Shown: positions 1 to 9,912, numbered from the stretch's first letter. The stretch: 64,000 nucleotides of DNA from Streptomyces sp. NBC_01571 (GCF_026339875.1 NZ_JAPEPZ010000001.1:496001-560000); one strand, 5' to 3'. Numbers and translations: made by a program. The notes: generated by a model from the letters alone, not told the origin.

Positions 1-3000
1 TGAACGCGTGGCCGGTGTACCGGCAGCTCACCGGCACGGACCCGCTGGGCCGCGGCAAAGCGGCCCAGTCGGCCCGCTCCGCAGGTCTCGGTGCCCGCAC
101 GGAGACCGCGGACCGGGTGGTGAACTCGGTGTGCCCGTTCTGCGCGGTGGGCTGCGCCCAGCGCGTCTACGTCAAGGACGAGCGCGTCGTCCAGATCGAG
201 GGCGATCCCGACAGTCCGATCTCCCGCGGCCGCCTGTGCCCCAAGGGCTCCGCCAGCAAGCAGCTCGTCACGGGACCGCAGCGCGAGCAGCATGTCCTCT
301 ACCGGCCGCCGTACGGCACCGAGTGGCAGCGGCTCGACCTGGACACCGCCGTGGACATGGTGGCCGACCGGGTGCTCGACGCCCGCCGCAAAGGCTGGCA
401 GGACACCGACGAGAACGGCAGGACACTCCGTCGCACCATGGGCCTGGCCAGCCTCGGCGGCGCCACGCTGGACAACGAGGAGAACTACCTCATCAAGAAG
501 CTGTTCACCGCCCTCGGCGCGCTGCAGATCGAGAACCAGGCCCGTATTTGACACTCCGCCACGGTTCCCGGTCTGGGAGCCTCGCTCGGACGTGGCGGCG
601 CCACGGACTACCTGCAGGACCTCGTCAACACCGACTGCATCATCATCATGGGCTCGAACATGGCCGAGGCCCATCCCGTCGGGTTCCAGTGGGTCATCGA
701 GGCCAAGGCGCGCGGCGCCAGGGTCATCCACATCGACCCGCGCTTCACACGCACCAGCGCGCACGCCGACCAGCACGTCACCATCAGGGCCGGGACCGAC
801 ATCGCGTTCCTCGGCGGCGTGATCAACCACATCCTCAGCCACGGCCTGGACTTCCGTGAGTACGTGCGGGCGTACACCAACGCCCCCTTCCTGGTGAACG
901 AACGGTTCCAGGACACCGAGGACCTGGACGGACTGTTCAGCGGCTACGACCCGCACACCGCGGCGTACGACGCGTCGAGCTGGGCCTACGAGAGCGTCGC
1001 GGCGCAGGAGCGGCCGGGCAGGCACGCGAAGGAGACCTCCGAGCCCTACCAGCACGGTGCCAAGGGCCCGCTCGTCGAGGACTCCGAGAGGGCCACCGAG
1101 GCCGACCCCACCCTGGAGCATCCCCGCTGTGTGTTCCAGGTGCTCAAACGGCACTTCGCGCGCTACACCCCGGAGATGGTGGAGCGCATCTGCGGGGTAC
1201 CTCAGGAGCTGTTCCTCGACGTGTGCCGGGCCTGGACGGAGAACTCCGGGCGGGAGCGGACCACCGCCCTGGTCTACAGCGTCGGCTGGACCCAGCACTC
1301 CGTGGGCGCCCAGTACATCCGGGCGGGGTCGATCGCGCAGCTCCTGCTGGGCAACATCGGCCGTCCGGGAAGTGGGATCTTCGCGCTGCGCGGTCACGCC
1401 AGCATCCAGGGCTCCACGGACATTCCCACGCTCTTCAACCTGCTGCCGGGCTATCTGCCGATGCCCGACACCGGCCACGAGGACCTCGCCGGGTACCTGG
1501 ACGGCGTCCGCGGCACGCAGCAGAAGGGCTATTGGGGCGACGCCGACGCCTACATGGTGTCGCTGCTCAAGGAGTACTGGGGCGACGCGGCCACGGCGGA
1601 GAACGACTACTGCTTCGACTACCTGCCCCGGATCAACGGCGACCACGGCACGTACCGCACCGCGATGGACATGGTCGACGGGAAGGTCTTCGGCTACTTC
1701 CTGCTCGGCCAGAACCCGGCGGTCGGCTCGGCGCACGGCCGTCTGCAGCGCCTCGGCATGGCGAACCTCGACTGGCTGGTCGTCCGCGACCTCGTCATGA
1801 TCGAGAGCGCGTCGTTCTGGAAGGACGCGCCGGAGATCGAGACCGGCGAGATCGTCACCGAGCGCTGCCGCACGGAGGTGTTCTTCTTCCCCGCGTCCTC
1901 GCACGTCGAGAAGGCCGGCACCTTCACCCAGACGCAGCGGATGCTGCAGTGGCGCGACCAGGCCGTGGAACCCGCCGGGGACCAGCGCTCCGAGCTGTGG
2001 TTCTTCCACCAGCTCGCCGTACGCATCAAGCAGCGGCTGGCCGGTTCGACCGACGAACGCGACCGCCCGGTCCTCGACCTGGCGTGGGACTACGAGGTCG
2101 AGGGCGACGAGCCCTCTCCCGCGGACGTGCTGCGCCACATCAACGGCATCGACCTGCGCACCGGCCGCACCGTCGACGGCTACCCCGATCTCAAGGCCGA
2201 CGGCAGCACCGCCTGCGGCTGCTGGATCTACAGCGGCGTGTACGCAGGGGAGACCAACCAGTCCCGGCGGCGCACCTCCCGACTGGAGTCGGGTCCGTAC
2301 GACGCGGAGTGGGGCTGGACCTGGCCGCTCAACCGGCGTGTGCTCTACAACCGCGCCTCGGCCGACCCGGACGGGCGCCCTTGGAGCGAGCGGAAGAAGC
2401 TGATCTGGTGGGACGAGGAGGCCGGCGAGTGGACCGGCAACGACACCCCGGACTTCGAACGCACCAAACCGCCGGGCTACCGGCCCCCGGCCGGGGCGTC
2501 CGGCCCGGCGGCACTGAGCGGCAACGACGCGTTCATCATGATGAGCGACGGCAAGGCATGGCTGTTCGCCCCGGCCGGGCTCGCCGACGGGCCGCTTCCC
2601 ACGCACTACGAACCGCACGAATCGCCGATGCGCAACCTGCTGTACGGGCAGCAGGGCAACCCGGTGCGAAAGGTCTACGGGCGCGCCGACAACCCGTCCA
2701 ACCCGGCACCGCCTGAGGCGCACGCCCAGGTGTTCCCGTACGTGTTCACCGCGGCCCGGCTGACCGAGCACCACACAGCGGGAGCCATGAGCCGCCAACT
2801 CCCCTACCTGGCGGAACTCCAGCCCGCGCTGTTCGTCGAGGTGTCGCCCGAACTGGCGCGGGAGCGCGGTCTGCACCACCTGGACTGGGCCCACGTCATC
2901 ACCAGCCGGACGGCGGTCGACGCGCGCGTGGTCGTCACGGACCGCATGGCGCCGCTGCGCATCGACGGCCGCGTCGTCCACCAGGTCTGGATGCCGTACC

Positions 3001-3275
3001 ACTGGGGCACGACGGGCCTCACCAAGGGCGACGTGGTCAACGACCTGATCGGCGTGGTGGTCGACCCGAACGTGTTCATCCAGGAGAGCAAGGTGCTGAC
3101 CTGCGACGTACGGCCCGGGCGGCGTCCGCGGGGGCCTGCCCTGCTCGAGTACGTGCGGGAGTACCGCCGCCGGGCCGGCATCACCACGAAGACCGGCACC
3201 CGTATCGCGACGGCCGGCGGCCGTACCGAGCGTGCCCACACCGAACCGGACGACCGGCCGGAGGAACCGTCATGA
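1..3275 (+). CDS. fdhA: Formate dehydrogenase, catalytic molybdopterin subunit, selenoprotein (5' end at or just outside window)
   Basis: The catalytic subunit oxidises formate to CO2 at a Mo/W-bis-MGD centre. The frame runs from the window edge to UGA at 549-551 and continues in the same frame to the stop at 3273-3275. The UGA lies in the FdhA active-site context (ENQARI-Sec-HSATVPGLG, then LGRGGATDY), where homologues carry Sec or Cys, so it is read as selenocysteine. An N-terminal [4Fe-4S] motif CPFCAVGC lies near 132-155, with the fourth Cys in GRLCPKG near 237. The open frame continues through bases 1-2, which could complete an ATG or GTG, so the start is at or slightly upstream of base 1. 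The first codons visible show no twin-arginine signal. The stop overlaps fdhB (ATGA). About 1,090 codons is longer than E. coli FdhF and in the range of membrane-bound FDH alpha subunits. Confidence 0.93.
549..581 (+). promoter_or_regulatory. Bacterial SECIS element with its selenocysteine UGA in fdhA
   Basis: UGA at 549-551 is followed by a hairpin: 563-569 (ggttccc) pairs with 575-581 (gggagcc) around the loop ggtct at 570-574. Counting U549 as 1, GGU falls at 22-24 and a U at 17, the positions of the bulged U17 and loop G23/U24 recognised by SelB in E. coli fdhF. The loop sequence GGUCU is also the same. This supports recoding rather than termination. The fold was made by eye. Confidence 0.9.
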
Positions 3276-4291
3276 CGAGTGAGAACAGCTTCCACGGGCC
3301 GCTCGCGGACCCGGCCGGCGACGCCGGCCACCTCGACCACCCGCCGCGGGTGGGCTTCTTCACCGACACCTCGGTGTGCATCGGCTGCAAGGCCTGCGAG
3401 GTGGCCTGCAAGGAGTGGAACGGCATCCCGGAGGACGGCATCGACCTGCTGGGCATGTCCTTCGACAACACCGGCATGCTGGGCGCCAGCTCGTGGCGGC
3501 ACGTCGCCTTCATCGAACAGGAGCGGCCACTGGGCGAGCAGGACGCGGGACTCGCCGACCTGCCCGTCGGTCCGTCCAGCACGGAGGGCACGCCCGAGAT
3601 CGTGGCCGACGCCCTGGAGTTCGCCAAGCGCGGCGGCGGGGACCTCGGCACCGCACCGGTGGACCTGGGCTTCCCCTCCGTCGGCCTGCCCGGGGCCGGG
3701 ACGGGCGCGGAGACCCGCACCCAGTTCCGCTGGCTGATGTCCTCGGACGTGTGCAAGCACTGCACGCACGCCGGCTGCCTCGACGTATGTCCCACCGGCG
3801 CCCTGTTCCGCACCGAGTTCGGCACCGTGGTGGTACAGCCCGACATCTGCAACGGCTGCGGCTACTGCGTGTCCGGCTGCCCCTACGGTGTCATCGACCG
3901 GCGGCCCGACGACGGGCGCGCCTGGAAGTGCACCATGTGCTACGACCGGCTGCGCGACGGGCTGGAACCGGCGTGCGCCAAGGCGTGCCCGACCGACTCC
4001 ATCCAGTTCGGCCCCCTGGACGAGCTGCGCGAACGCGCCGACCGACGCCTCGCGACGCTGCACGAGGCCGGGGTGCCCGAGGCCCAGCTCTACGGCCGCG
4101 ACCCCGAGGACGGCGTCGGCGGCGACGGCGCGTTCTTCCTGCTGCTGGACGACCCCGAGGTGTACGGGCTGCCACCGGACCCGATCGTGCCGACCCGCGA
4201 CCTGATGTCGATGTGGAAGCACGCGGGCGCGGCGGCGTCGGCTCTGCTTGCCGTCTCGGCGGCGGTCTTCCTGGGTGGGGGACGGCGATGA
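3272..4291 (+). CDS. fdhB: Formate dehydrogenase iron-sulfur (beta) subunit
   Basis: A 339-residue electron-transfer subunit passes electrons from FdhA toward the membrane. Cys clusters for four [4Fe-4S] centres are visible: CIGCKACEVACKEWN near the N-terminus, then CKHCTHAGCLDVCPTG, CNGCGYCVSGCPYG and CTMCYDRLRDGLEPACAKACP. The C-terminus (from MSMWKHAGAAASALL) is a single hydrophobic helix ending in GGGRR, as in FdnH-type subunits anchored to the membrane. A long insert between the first and second Cys groups is Gly/Asp/Glu-rich. The start ATG overlaps the fdhA stop, and the stop overlaps the next ATG (ATGA), so all three subunits are translationally coupled. Confidence 0.92.
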   Translation: MTSENSFHGPLADPAGDAGHLDHPPRVGFFTDTSVCIGCKACEVACKEWNGIPEDGIDLLGMSFDNTGMLGASSWRHVAFIEQERPLGEQDAGLADLPVGPSSTEGTPEIVADALEFAKRGGGDLGTAPVDLGFPSVGLPGAGTGAETRTQFRWLMSSDVCKHCTHAGCLDVCPTGALFRTEFGTVVVQPDICNGCGYCVSGCPYGVIDRRPDDGRAWKCTMCYDRLRDGLEPACAKACPTDSIQFGPLDELRERADRRLATLHEAGVPEAQLYGRDPEDGVGGDGAFFLLLDDPEVYGLPPDPIVPTRDLMSMWKHAGAAASALLAVSAAVFLGGGRR

Positions 4292-5322
4292 GCGGGGACG
4301 GGTCGACCGGGCACGGCGGCCATCGCTCCGGCCGGGGGCGGGGCCGGAGAGGGGACGACGAGGGGAGCCGCGAGCAGTCCATGGTGCCGCGGGCGGAGTT
4401 CCGCTCGTACTACGGGCGTCCGGTGCTCAAGCCGCCGGTGTGGGAGTGGAAGATCCCCGCGTATCTGTTCACCGGCGGGCTGTCGGCCGGCGCCGCGCTG
4501 CTCGCGGCAGGCGCGGACCTGACGGGGCGTCCGCGCCTGCGGCGGGCGGGCCGTGTCGGTGGCTTCGCCACCCTGCTGGTGAGCATGTACCTGCTGGTCG
4601 CGGACCTTGGCCGGCCCGAGCGGTTCCACCACATGATGAGGGTCGCCAAGCCGAGTTCACCGATGTCCGTCGGCACATGGATCCTCATCGCCTACGGGCC
4701 CGGCAGCGCGCTGGCGGCCGCGGCCGAGCTGGTGCCCACCGCCTGGCGCACCACGTTGCCCGGGCGGCTGCTGCACCTGGCGGCCCGCCCGGCCGGCCTG
4801 TCCGCGGCCCTGTTCGCCCCCGGGGTCGCCTCGTACACGGCGGTCCTGCTCTCGCAGACGGCGGTGCCCGCCTGGCACGACGCCCGCAGCGAGCTGCCCT
4901 TCGTGTTCACCGGCTCCGCGGCGGCCGGCGCCGGCGGCCTCGGCATGCTGCTGGCTCCGGTGGCGGAGGCGGGCCCGGCGCGGCGGTTCGGCGTGGTGGG
5001 GGCGGCGGCCGAGATCGTCGCGTCCCGGCTCATCGACCGGCGTCCCGGCTTCGTGACCCGGGCGTACACCACCGGCCACCCGCACCGCCTGCGGAAGGCT
5101 TCCGAGTACCTCACCCTGGCCGGCGCGGTCACCGCGCTCACCCTCGCCCGGCGCAGCCGCGCGGCCGCCGCCGTGGGCGGACTGGCCCTGATGGCGGGCA
5201 GCGTCCTGCAGCGCTTCGGCACCTTCGAGGCCGGCGTGACCTCCGCGAAGGACCCGGCCTACGTGGTGAAGCCGCAACGCGAACGCCTGGACGCCCGCCG
5301 CGAGGAGCGGGACGGGGCGTGA
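4288..5322 (+). CDS. fdhC: Formate dehydrogenase membrane subunit, NrfD/PsrC-like
   Basis: A 344-residue integral membrane protein of the NrfD/polysulfide-reductase type, predicted to hand electrons from FdhB to the quinone pool. After the start (ATG at 4288, overlapping the fdhB stop) comes a roughly 35-residue Gly/Arg/Asp-rich hydrophilic extension, then the family motif region PPVWEWKIPAYLFTGGLSAG and several hydrophobic helices. DLGRPERFHHMMR, in the loop after an early helix, is typical of the family. The same frame is open far upstream, but that part is a shadow of fdhB. The extension is unusual and might be absent if a later start such as the Met at 4381 (MVPRAEF) is used. Confidence 0.85.
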   Translation: MSGDGSTGHGGHRSGRGRGRRGDDEGSREQSMVPRAEFRSYYGRPVLKPPVWEWKIPAYLFTGGLSAGAALLAAGADLTGRPRLRRAGRVGGFATLLVSMYLLVADLGRPERFHHMMRVAKPSSPMSVGTWILIAYGPGSALAAAAELVPTAWRTTLPGRLLHLAARPAGLSAALFAPGVASYTAVLLSQTAVPAWHDARSELPFVFTGSAAAGAGGLGMLLAPVAEAGPARRFGVVGAAAEIVASRLIDRRPGFVTRAYTTGHPHRLRKASEYLTLAGAVTALTLARRSRAAAAVGGLALMAGSVLQRFGTFEAGVTSAKDPAYVVKPQRERLDARREERDGA

Positions 5323-5471
5323 CCTCGTCCCACCGTGGGCACGGGCGCCGCCGCGGTCCCACGATCGGGTGCGGCCCACCGCCCCTCGGGGTCCCTCCGG
5401 TGTGGCGCGGACGCCGGGGGCACCGGCCGCCATAGCCTGACAGCGTTTCAGCCGGCAGGGCCCCAGCGAAA

Positions 5472-6845
5472 GTGCACGAGATGGACCGCGACCACGCCTC
5501 CGCCACGGACTCCGCCCCGCCCGTCGACGCGTTGCGGCGGCTGCCCCGCACCGACGTGCTGCTGGCCGATCCCCGGCTCACCGCGGCGGCGCGACGGCTG
5601 GGGCGGGAGCTGGTCAAGGACGTGGTCGCAAGGGTGCAGACACGGGCGAGGACGGGCGAGGTGCCCATCGGTGAGATCGCCGATCATGCCGTCGCCGCCC
5701 TGCCGGCCACCGCGTCGGCCCTGCGTCCGGTCATCAACGCCACCGGTGTGCTGCTCCACACCAACCTGGGCCGGGCCGCGCTCTCGGCCGCGGCCCGCGA
5801 CGCCGTGCTGGCCGCCTCCGGCACGACGGACGTGGAACTCGACCTCGCCACCGGAGCCCGCTCCCGACGGGGCTCGTCCACGCTCGACGCCCTGTTGCGT
5901 CGCGTGCCGGCCGCCGAGGCCGCGCACGTGGTCAACAACGGCGCGGCGGCGCTGGTACTGGCCGCCACCGCGCTCGCCCAGGGGCGGGAGATCATCGTCG
6001 GTCGCGGCGAGATGGTGGAGATCGGGGACGGTTTCCGGCTGCCCGACCTGCTGGAGTCCACCGGCGCCCGGCTGCGTGAGGTCGGCACGACCAACCGCAC
6101 CACGCCCGACGACTACGCCGCGGCCCTCGGACCGGACACCGGCTTCATCCTGAAGGTCCACCCCTCCAACTTCCGTGTCATGGGCTTCACCCGGGAGGCG
6201 TCCGTGGCCGAGCTGGCCCCGCTCGGCGTGCCCGTGGTGGCGGACATCGGCTCGGGTCTGCTCACCCCGGAACCGGCGCTGCCCGGGGAGCCCGACGCGA
6301 CGAGTTGGCTGCGCGCCGGGGCATCCCTGGTCACCGCCAGCGGCGACAAGCTGCTCGGCGGACCGCAGTGCGGACTGCTGCTGGGCGACGCCGAGCTGGT
6401 GCGGCGGTCGGCCCGTCACCCGCTGGCCCGCGCACTGCGCGTGGACAAGCTGACACTGGCGGCCCTGGAGGCGACGGTGCGCGGACCGGAGCCCCCGGCT
6501 CTGACCGCGTTGCGCGCCGACCCCGCGGAGCTGCGGCGGCGCGCCGAGCGGCTCGCGGAGAAGCTGCGGGCGGACGGGTTCGACAGCCGTGCCGTCGACT
6601 CCGGGGCGGTGGTCGGCGGGGGCGGCGCACCCGGTGTGACGCTGCCCAGCGCCGCCGTCTCACTGCCCGTCGAGTACGCGGCGCTGCTGCGCGGCACGGA
6701 CCCCGCCGTGCTGGCCCGCGTCGAGGACGGCCGCTGTCTGCTCGACCTGCGGGCGGTGCCGGTGGACGTCGACGCACGACTGGCGGAGGCGGTACGCCGG
6801 GCCGGAGCCCACCGGGAGACAGCCCGGCGGGGAACCGGAACCTGA
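5472..6845 (+). CDS. selA: L-seryl-tRNA(Sec) selenium transferase
   Basis: A cytosolic PLP enzyme converting Ser-tRNA(Sec) to Sec-tRNA(Sec) with selenophosphate from SelD. At 457 residues it has full family length. The PLP lysine is in SGDKLLGGPQCG (Lys about 293); VVADIGSGLL and LKVHPSNFRVMGF upstream are the conserved SelA core. The start is GTG at 5472; ATG at 5481 is an alternative three codons in. It lies 150 bases after fdhC with no evident terminator and 2 bases before the selB GTG, so it probably shares a transcript with one or both. Confidence 0.95.
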   Translation: MHEMDRDHASATDSAPPVDALRRLPRTDVLLADPRLTAAARRLGRELVKDVVARVQTRARTGEVPIGEIADHAVAALPATASALRPVINATGVLLHTNLGRAALSAAARDAVLAASGTTDVELDLATGARSRRGSSTLDALLRRVPAAEAAHVVNNGAAALVLAATALAQGREIIVGRGEMVEIGDGFRLPDLLESTGARLREVGTTNRTTPDDYAAALGPDTGFILKVHPSNFRVMGFTREASVAELAPLGVPVVADIGSGLLTPEPALPGEPDATSWLRAGASLVTASGDKLLGGPQCGLLLGDAELVRRSARHPLARALRVDKLTLAALEATVRGPEPPALTALRADPAELRRRAERLAEKLRADGFDSRAVDSGAVVGGGGAPGVTLPSAAVSLPVEYAALLRGTDPAVLARVEDGRCLLDLRAVPVDVDARLAEAVRRAGAHRETARRGTGT

Positions 6846-6847
6846 CC

Positions 6848-8629
6848 GTGCACGTCATCGCCACCGCGGGGCACGTCGACCACGGCAAGTCCGCGCTGCT
6901 GCGCGCCCTGACCGGCATGGAGCCCGATCGCTGGGCGGAGGAACGGCGCCGGGGTATGACGTTGGACCTGGGCTTCGTGTGGACGCGGCTGCCCGGCGCG
7001 GGTGACGTCGCGTTCGTGGACGTGCCGGGACACGAACGCCTCGTGGGCAACATGCTGGCCGGGGTCGGCCCGGTCCCCGCCGTCCTCTTCGTCGTCGCGG
7101 CGGACCAGGGGTGGCAACCGCAGTCCGAGGAGCATCTGTCCGTCCTCGACGCGCTCGGAGTACGGCACGGCGTTCTCGCCGTCTCCCGCTGCGACCTCGC
7201 CGAACCGGACGCGGCCCGCGCGCAGGCGCTCACCCGGATCGCCGAGACCTCACTCGGAGAACTGCCGAGCGTGGCCGTCAGCGCGGTCACCGGGACGGGC
7301 CTCGAAGCGCTGCGCCACGCCTTGGTCCGGCTCGCCGTCGAACTCCCTGCCCCGGACCGTGACGCGGACGTACGCCTGTGGGTGGACCGTGCGTTCACCG
7401 TGCGAGGCCATGGCACGGTCGTCACCGGCACCCTCGGCGCGGGCACCGTACGCGTCGGCGACCGGCTCCAACTCGCCCGTGACGGCGGCATGTTGCGGGT
7501 ACGCGGGCTGGAATGCCTCAAGGAGTCGCGGCAGCAGGCCGACGCGGTCGCCCGGGTGGCGGTCAACGTGACCGGACCGGGCGCCGGGAGCCCGCGCCGC
7601 GGCGACGCGTTGCTCACGCCCGGCCGGTGGCTGACCACCGACACCGTGGACGTACGGCTGCGGGGCGCCCTGGCCCGTGATCTGCCGCGCGAACTCACGC
7701 TGCACGCGGGCTCCGCGGCGGTGCCGGTGACGGTGCGCCCGCTCGGCGAGGGCTCCGCACGCCTGCGTCTCGCCACCTCGCTGCCGCTGCGCGTCGGTGA
7801 TGCCGCGCTGCTGCGCGACCCCGGCCGGCACCTCGTCCCGGCGGGGCTCACGGTGCTCGACGTCCGCCCGCCGCGGCTGACCCGGCGCGGCGCGGCGGCT
7901 GCCCGGGACCACGAGCTGCGGGCGGCGCCGGGACGCGCCGACGGAGCCGAGGAGCTACGCCGTCGCGGTCTGATCCGCCGCTCGGAGCTGCTCGCCATGG
8001 GCGTACGGCCGCCGGCCGAACCCGTCGCCGGGGAATGGCTGGCGGACCCGGCCCACTGGTCGGCTCTGCGCGAACGCCTCGGCGACGCGGTCGAGGAACA
8101 CGCCGCCCGCAACCCCCTGGAGCCCGGCATGCCCCTGGAGACGGCGCGCCAGGTGCTCGGCCTGCCGGAACGCGGTCTCGTCGACGCGCTGTTGGCACAG
8201 TCGCCGGGGTTGCGGCACGGCGACGGCCGTGTCTACGGCAGCCACGCCCGTCCCACGCTCCCGCCCCCGGCCGAGGCAGCCGTCGAGGCCGTGCGCGCGG
8301 ACCTCGCCCGTGCTCCGTTCCGCGCACCTGAGGCCGAAAGGCTGCGCGAACTCGGCCTCACACCCAAGCTGTTGGCCGCCGCCGAGGCGGCGGGAGCGCT
8401 GCTGCGGATCGGCGACGGCATCGTGCTGATGCCGGGGGCGGACGCGCAGGCCGCTGCCGTCCTCGCGCTGCTGGAACAGCCGTTCACCACGAGCCGGGCG
8501 CGCCAGGCGCTGGACACCACGCGCCGGGTCGCCGTCCCGCTGCTCGAGTACCTGGACGAGCACGGCCGGACCGTTCGTGTGGACGGTGCGCTGCGGCGCT
8601 GCCTCGACGCGGACTCGGACTCCGGGTGA
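6848..8629 (+). CDS. selB: Selenocysteine-specific translation elongation factor SelB
   Basis: A GTPase that delivers Sec-tRNA(Sec) to the ribosome at UGA codons followed by a SECIS hairpin, here that of fdhA. The start GTG lies 2 bases after the selA stop; the long upstream open frame is a shadow of selA. The G1 motif GHVDHGKS, switch-I RRRGMTLDLGF and G3 DVPGH are intact. The G4 motif reads SRCD in place of the usual NKxD. After the EF-Tu-like domains the C-terminal third has winged-helix-type sequence (for example RREL/LRRRGLIRRSELLAMG) expected to bind the SECIS RNA. 593 residues is normal. Confidence 0.95.
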   Translation: MHVIATAGHVDHGKSALLRALTGMEPDRWAEERRRGMTLDLGFVWTRLPGAGDVAFVDVPGHERLVGNMLAGVGPVPAVLFVVAADQGWQPQSEEHLSVLDALGVRHGVLAVSRCDLAEPDAARAQALTRIAETSLGELPSVAVSAVTGTGLEALRHALVRLAVELPAPDRDADVRLWVDRAFTVRGHGTVVTGTLGAGTVRVGDRLQLARDGGMLRVRGLECLKESRQQADAVARVAVNVTGPGAGSPRRGDALLTPGRWLTTDTVDVRLRGALARDLPRELTLHAGSAAVPVTVRPLGEGSARLRLATSLPLRVGDAALLRDPGRHLVPAGLTVLDVRPPRLTRRGAAAARDHELRAAPGRADGAEELRRRGLIRRSELLAMGVRPPAEPVAGEWLADPAHWSALRERLGDAVEEHAARNPLEPGMPLETARQVLGLPERGLVDALLAQSPGLRHGDGRVYGSHARPTLPPPAEAAVEAVRADLARAPFRAPEAERLRELGLTPKLLAAAEAAGALLRIGDGIVLMPGADAQAAAVLALLEQPFTTSRARQALDTTRRVAVPLLEYLDEHGRTVRVDGALRRCLDADSDSG

Positions 8630-8649
8630 AGGGGACGGGACACGTCGGT

Positions 8650-8745
8650 TGGCGGAGACGGACGGGAATCGAACCCGCCTGCCCGAGTTGCTCGGACACC
8701 TCGGTTTTGAAGACCGGGAGGGCCACCAGGCGCCTTTACGTCTCC
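8650..8745 (-). tRNA. selC: tRNA-Sec (anticodon TCA)
   Basis: Read on the minus strand from 8745 to 8650. The acceptor strand GGAGACG pairs with CGTCTCC, followed by discriminator G and an encoded CCA (8652-8650). The anticodon loop CTTCAAA gives anticodon UCA, which reads UGA. The variable arm is very long (TGTCCGAG-CAA-CTCGGGCA, 8 bp), a tRNA-Sec hallmark, and the T-arm is GCGGG-TTCGATT-CCCGT. The eighth acceptor pair, one anticodon-stem pair (C-A) and one D-stem pair (C-C) look mismatched in a hand fold. The gene sits between selB and selD on the opposite strand. Confidence 0.95.
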
Positions 8746-8860
8746 CCGCAGGCCGTCACCGGGGCGATGCCCCGGCCTTGCGGCCATGGAACCGTCGCCG
8801 CACCCCGCAAGTCAACGCGCCACACGGCGCTCCACCTGACAGGCAAGGATCGATGAAGCC

Positions 8861-9901
8861 ATGACGAGCATGCGGACCGGCGTCGAGCAGGCACAGCGGC
8901 GGGAGGCCGTGCGACTCACGCAGTACGCGCACGGGGGCGGCTGCGCCTGCAAGATTCCACCGGGCGAACTCGAGGAGCTCGTGGCCGGACTGGCATCCCC
9001 GGGAGCGGTCGGCGGCGCCGGCCTGCTCGTGGGCCTGGACCACGGCGACGACGCCGCGGTCGTCCGTCTGCCGGGCGGCCCCGGTGCGCTCGCCGCCGTC
9101 GCCACCGCGGACTTCTTCACGCCGGTGGTCGACGACCCCTACGACTGGGGCCGCATCGCCGCCGCGAACGCGCTCTCCGACGTCTACGCCATGGGCGGCA
9201 CCCCGCTCGTGGCGGTCAACCTGCTGTGCTGGCCCCGCGACGTGCTGCCGTTCGAGCTGGCGAGGGAGGTGCTGCGTGGCGGAATGGACGTCGCGGCGAC
9301 GGCGGGCTGTGTGGTGGCGGGCGGCCACAGCGTCGACGACCCGGAACCCAAGTACGGCATGGCGGTGACCGGCACCGTCGATCCGGCGCGTCTGCTGCGC
9401 AACGACGCGGGGCGGCCGGGGACACCGCTGTCGCTGACCAAGTCGCTGGGCCTCGGCGTGCTCAACAACCGGCACAAGACGACGGGCGAAGTCTTCCCGC
9501 AGGCGGTGGAGACGATGGCCGCGCTCAACCGCGACGCGGCGCGGGCGGCACTGGCCGCGGGAGCGGTCTGCGCCACCGACGTCACCGGCTTCGGACTGCT
9601 GGGCCATCTGTACAAGCTGGCGCGCGCCTCGGGGGTGACCGCCGTCGTCGACTCCGCCGCGGTGCCGTTCCTGGACGGCGCCCGGGACGCCGCCCGCGCC
9701 GGGCACATCAGCGGCGGCACCCGCCGCAACCTCGCATGGGTCGCCCCGTCCACGGATTTCGGCCGCACCGACGAGCTGACCCGGCTCCTCCTCGCCGACG
9801 CGCAGACCTCCGGTGGTCTCCTCGTCGCGGGCGAGGTTCCGGGCGCCGCGGTGATCGGGGAACTGGTGCCGGCGGGACCGTACCGGCTGGTCGTGCGCTG
9901 A
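8861..9901 (+). CDS. selD: Selenide, water dikinase (selenophosphate synthetase)
   Basis: An ATP-dependent enzyme making monoselenophosphate, the selenium donor for SelA. At 346 residues, its N-terminal active-site loop is HGGGCACKIPP (Cys28 and Cys30, then the catalytic Lys31), so the catalytic position holds Cys rather than Sec. DHGDDAAV and FFTPVVDDPYDWGRIAAANALSDVYAMGG-type sequence (quoted in parts) is the conserved ATP/Mg region, followed by the GGHS motif. It starts at ATG 8861; the minus-strand tRNA-Sec gene separates it from selB. It closes the selenium cassette. Confidence 0.95.
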   Translation: MTSMRTGVEQAQRREAVRLTQYAHGGGCACKIPPGELEELVAGLASPGAVGGAGLLVGLDHGDDAAVVRLPGGPGALAAVATADFFTPVVDDPYDWGRIAAANALSDVYAMGGTPLVAVNLLCWPRDVLPFELAREVLRGGMDVAATAGCVVAGGHSVDDPEPKYGMAVTGTVDPARLLRNDAGRPGTPLSLTKSLGLGVLNNRHKTTGEVFPQAVETMAALNRDAARAALAAGAVCATDVTGFGLLGHLYKLARASGVTAVVDSAAVPFLDGARDAARAGHISGGTRRNLAWVAPSTDFGRTDELTRLLLADAQTSGGLLVAGEVPGAAVIGELVPAGPYRLVVR

Positions 9902-9912
9902 GAGGAATCGCT

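Noticed and set aside
549..551. UGA as a nonsense mutation splitting fdhA
   Set aside because: Same frame continues, the surrounding residues are the FdhA Sec site, a SECIS follows and sel genes are adjacent.
8759..8775. ccggggc-gat-gccccgg hairpin as a terminator of selB
   Set aside because: It lies beyond tRNA-Sec and between tRNA promoter and gene on the minus strand; role cannot be decided from sequence.
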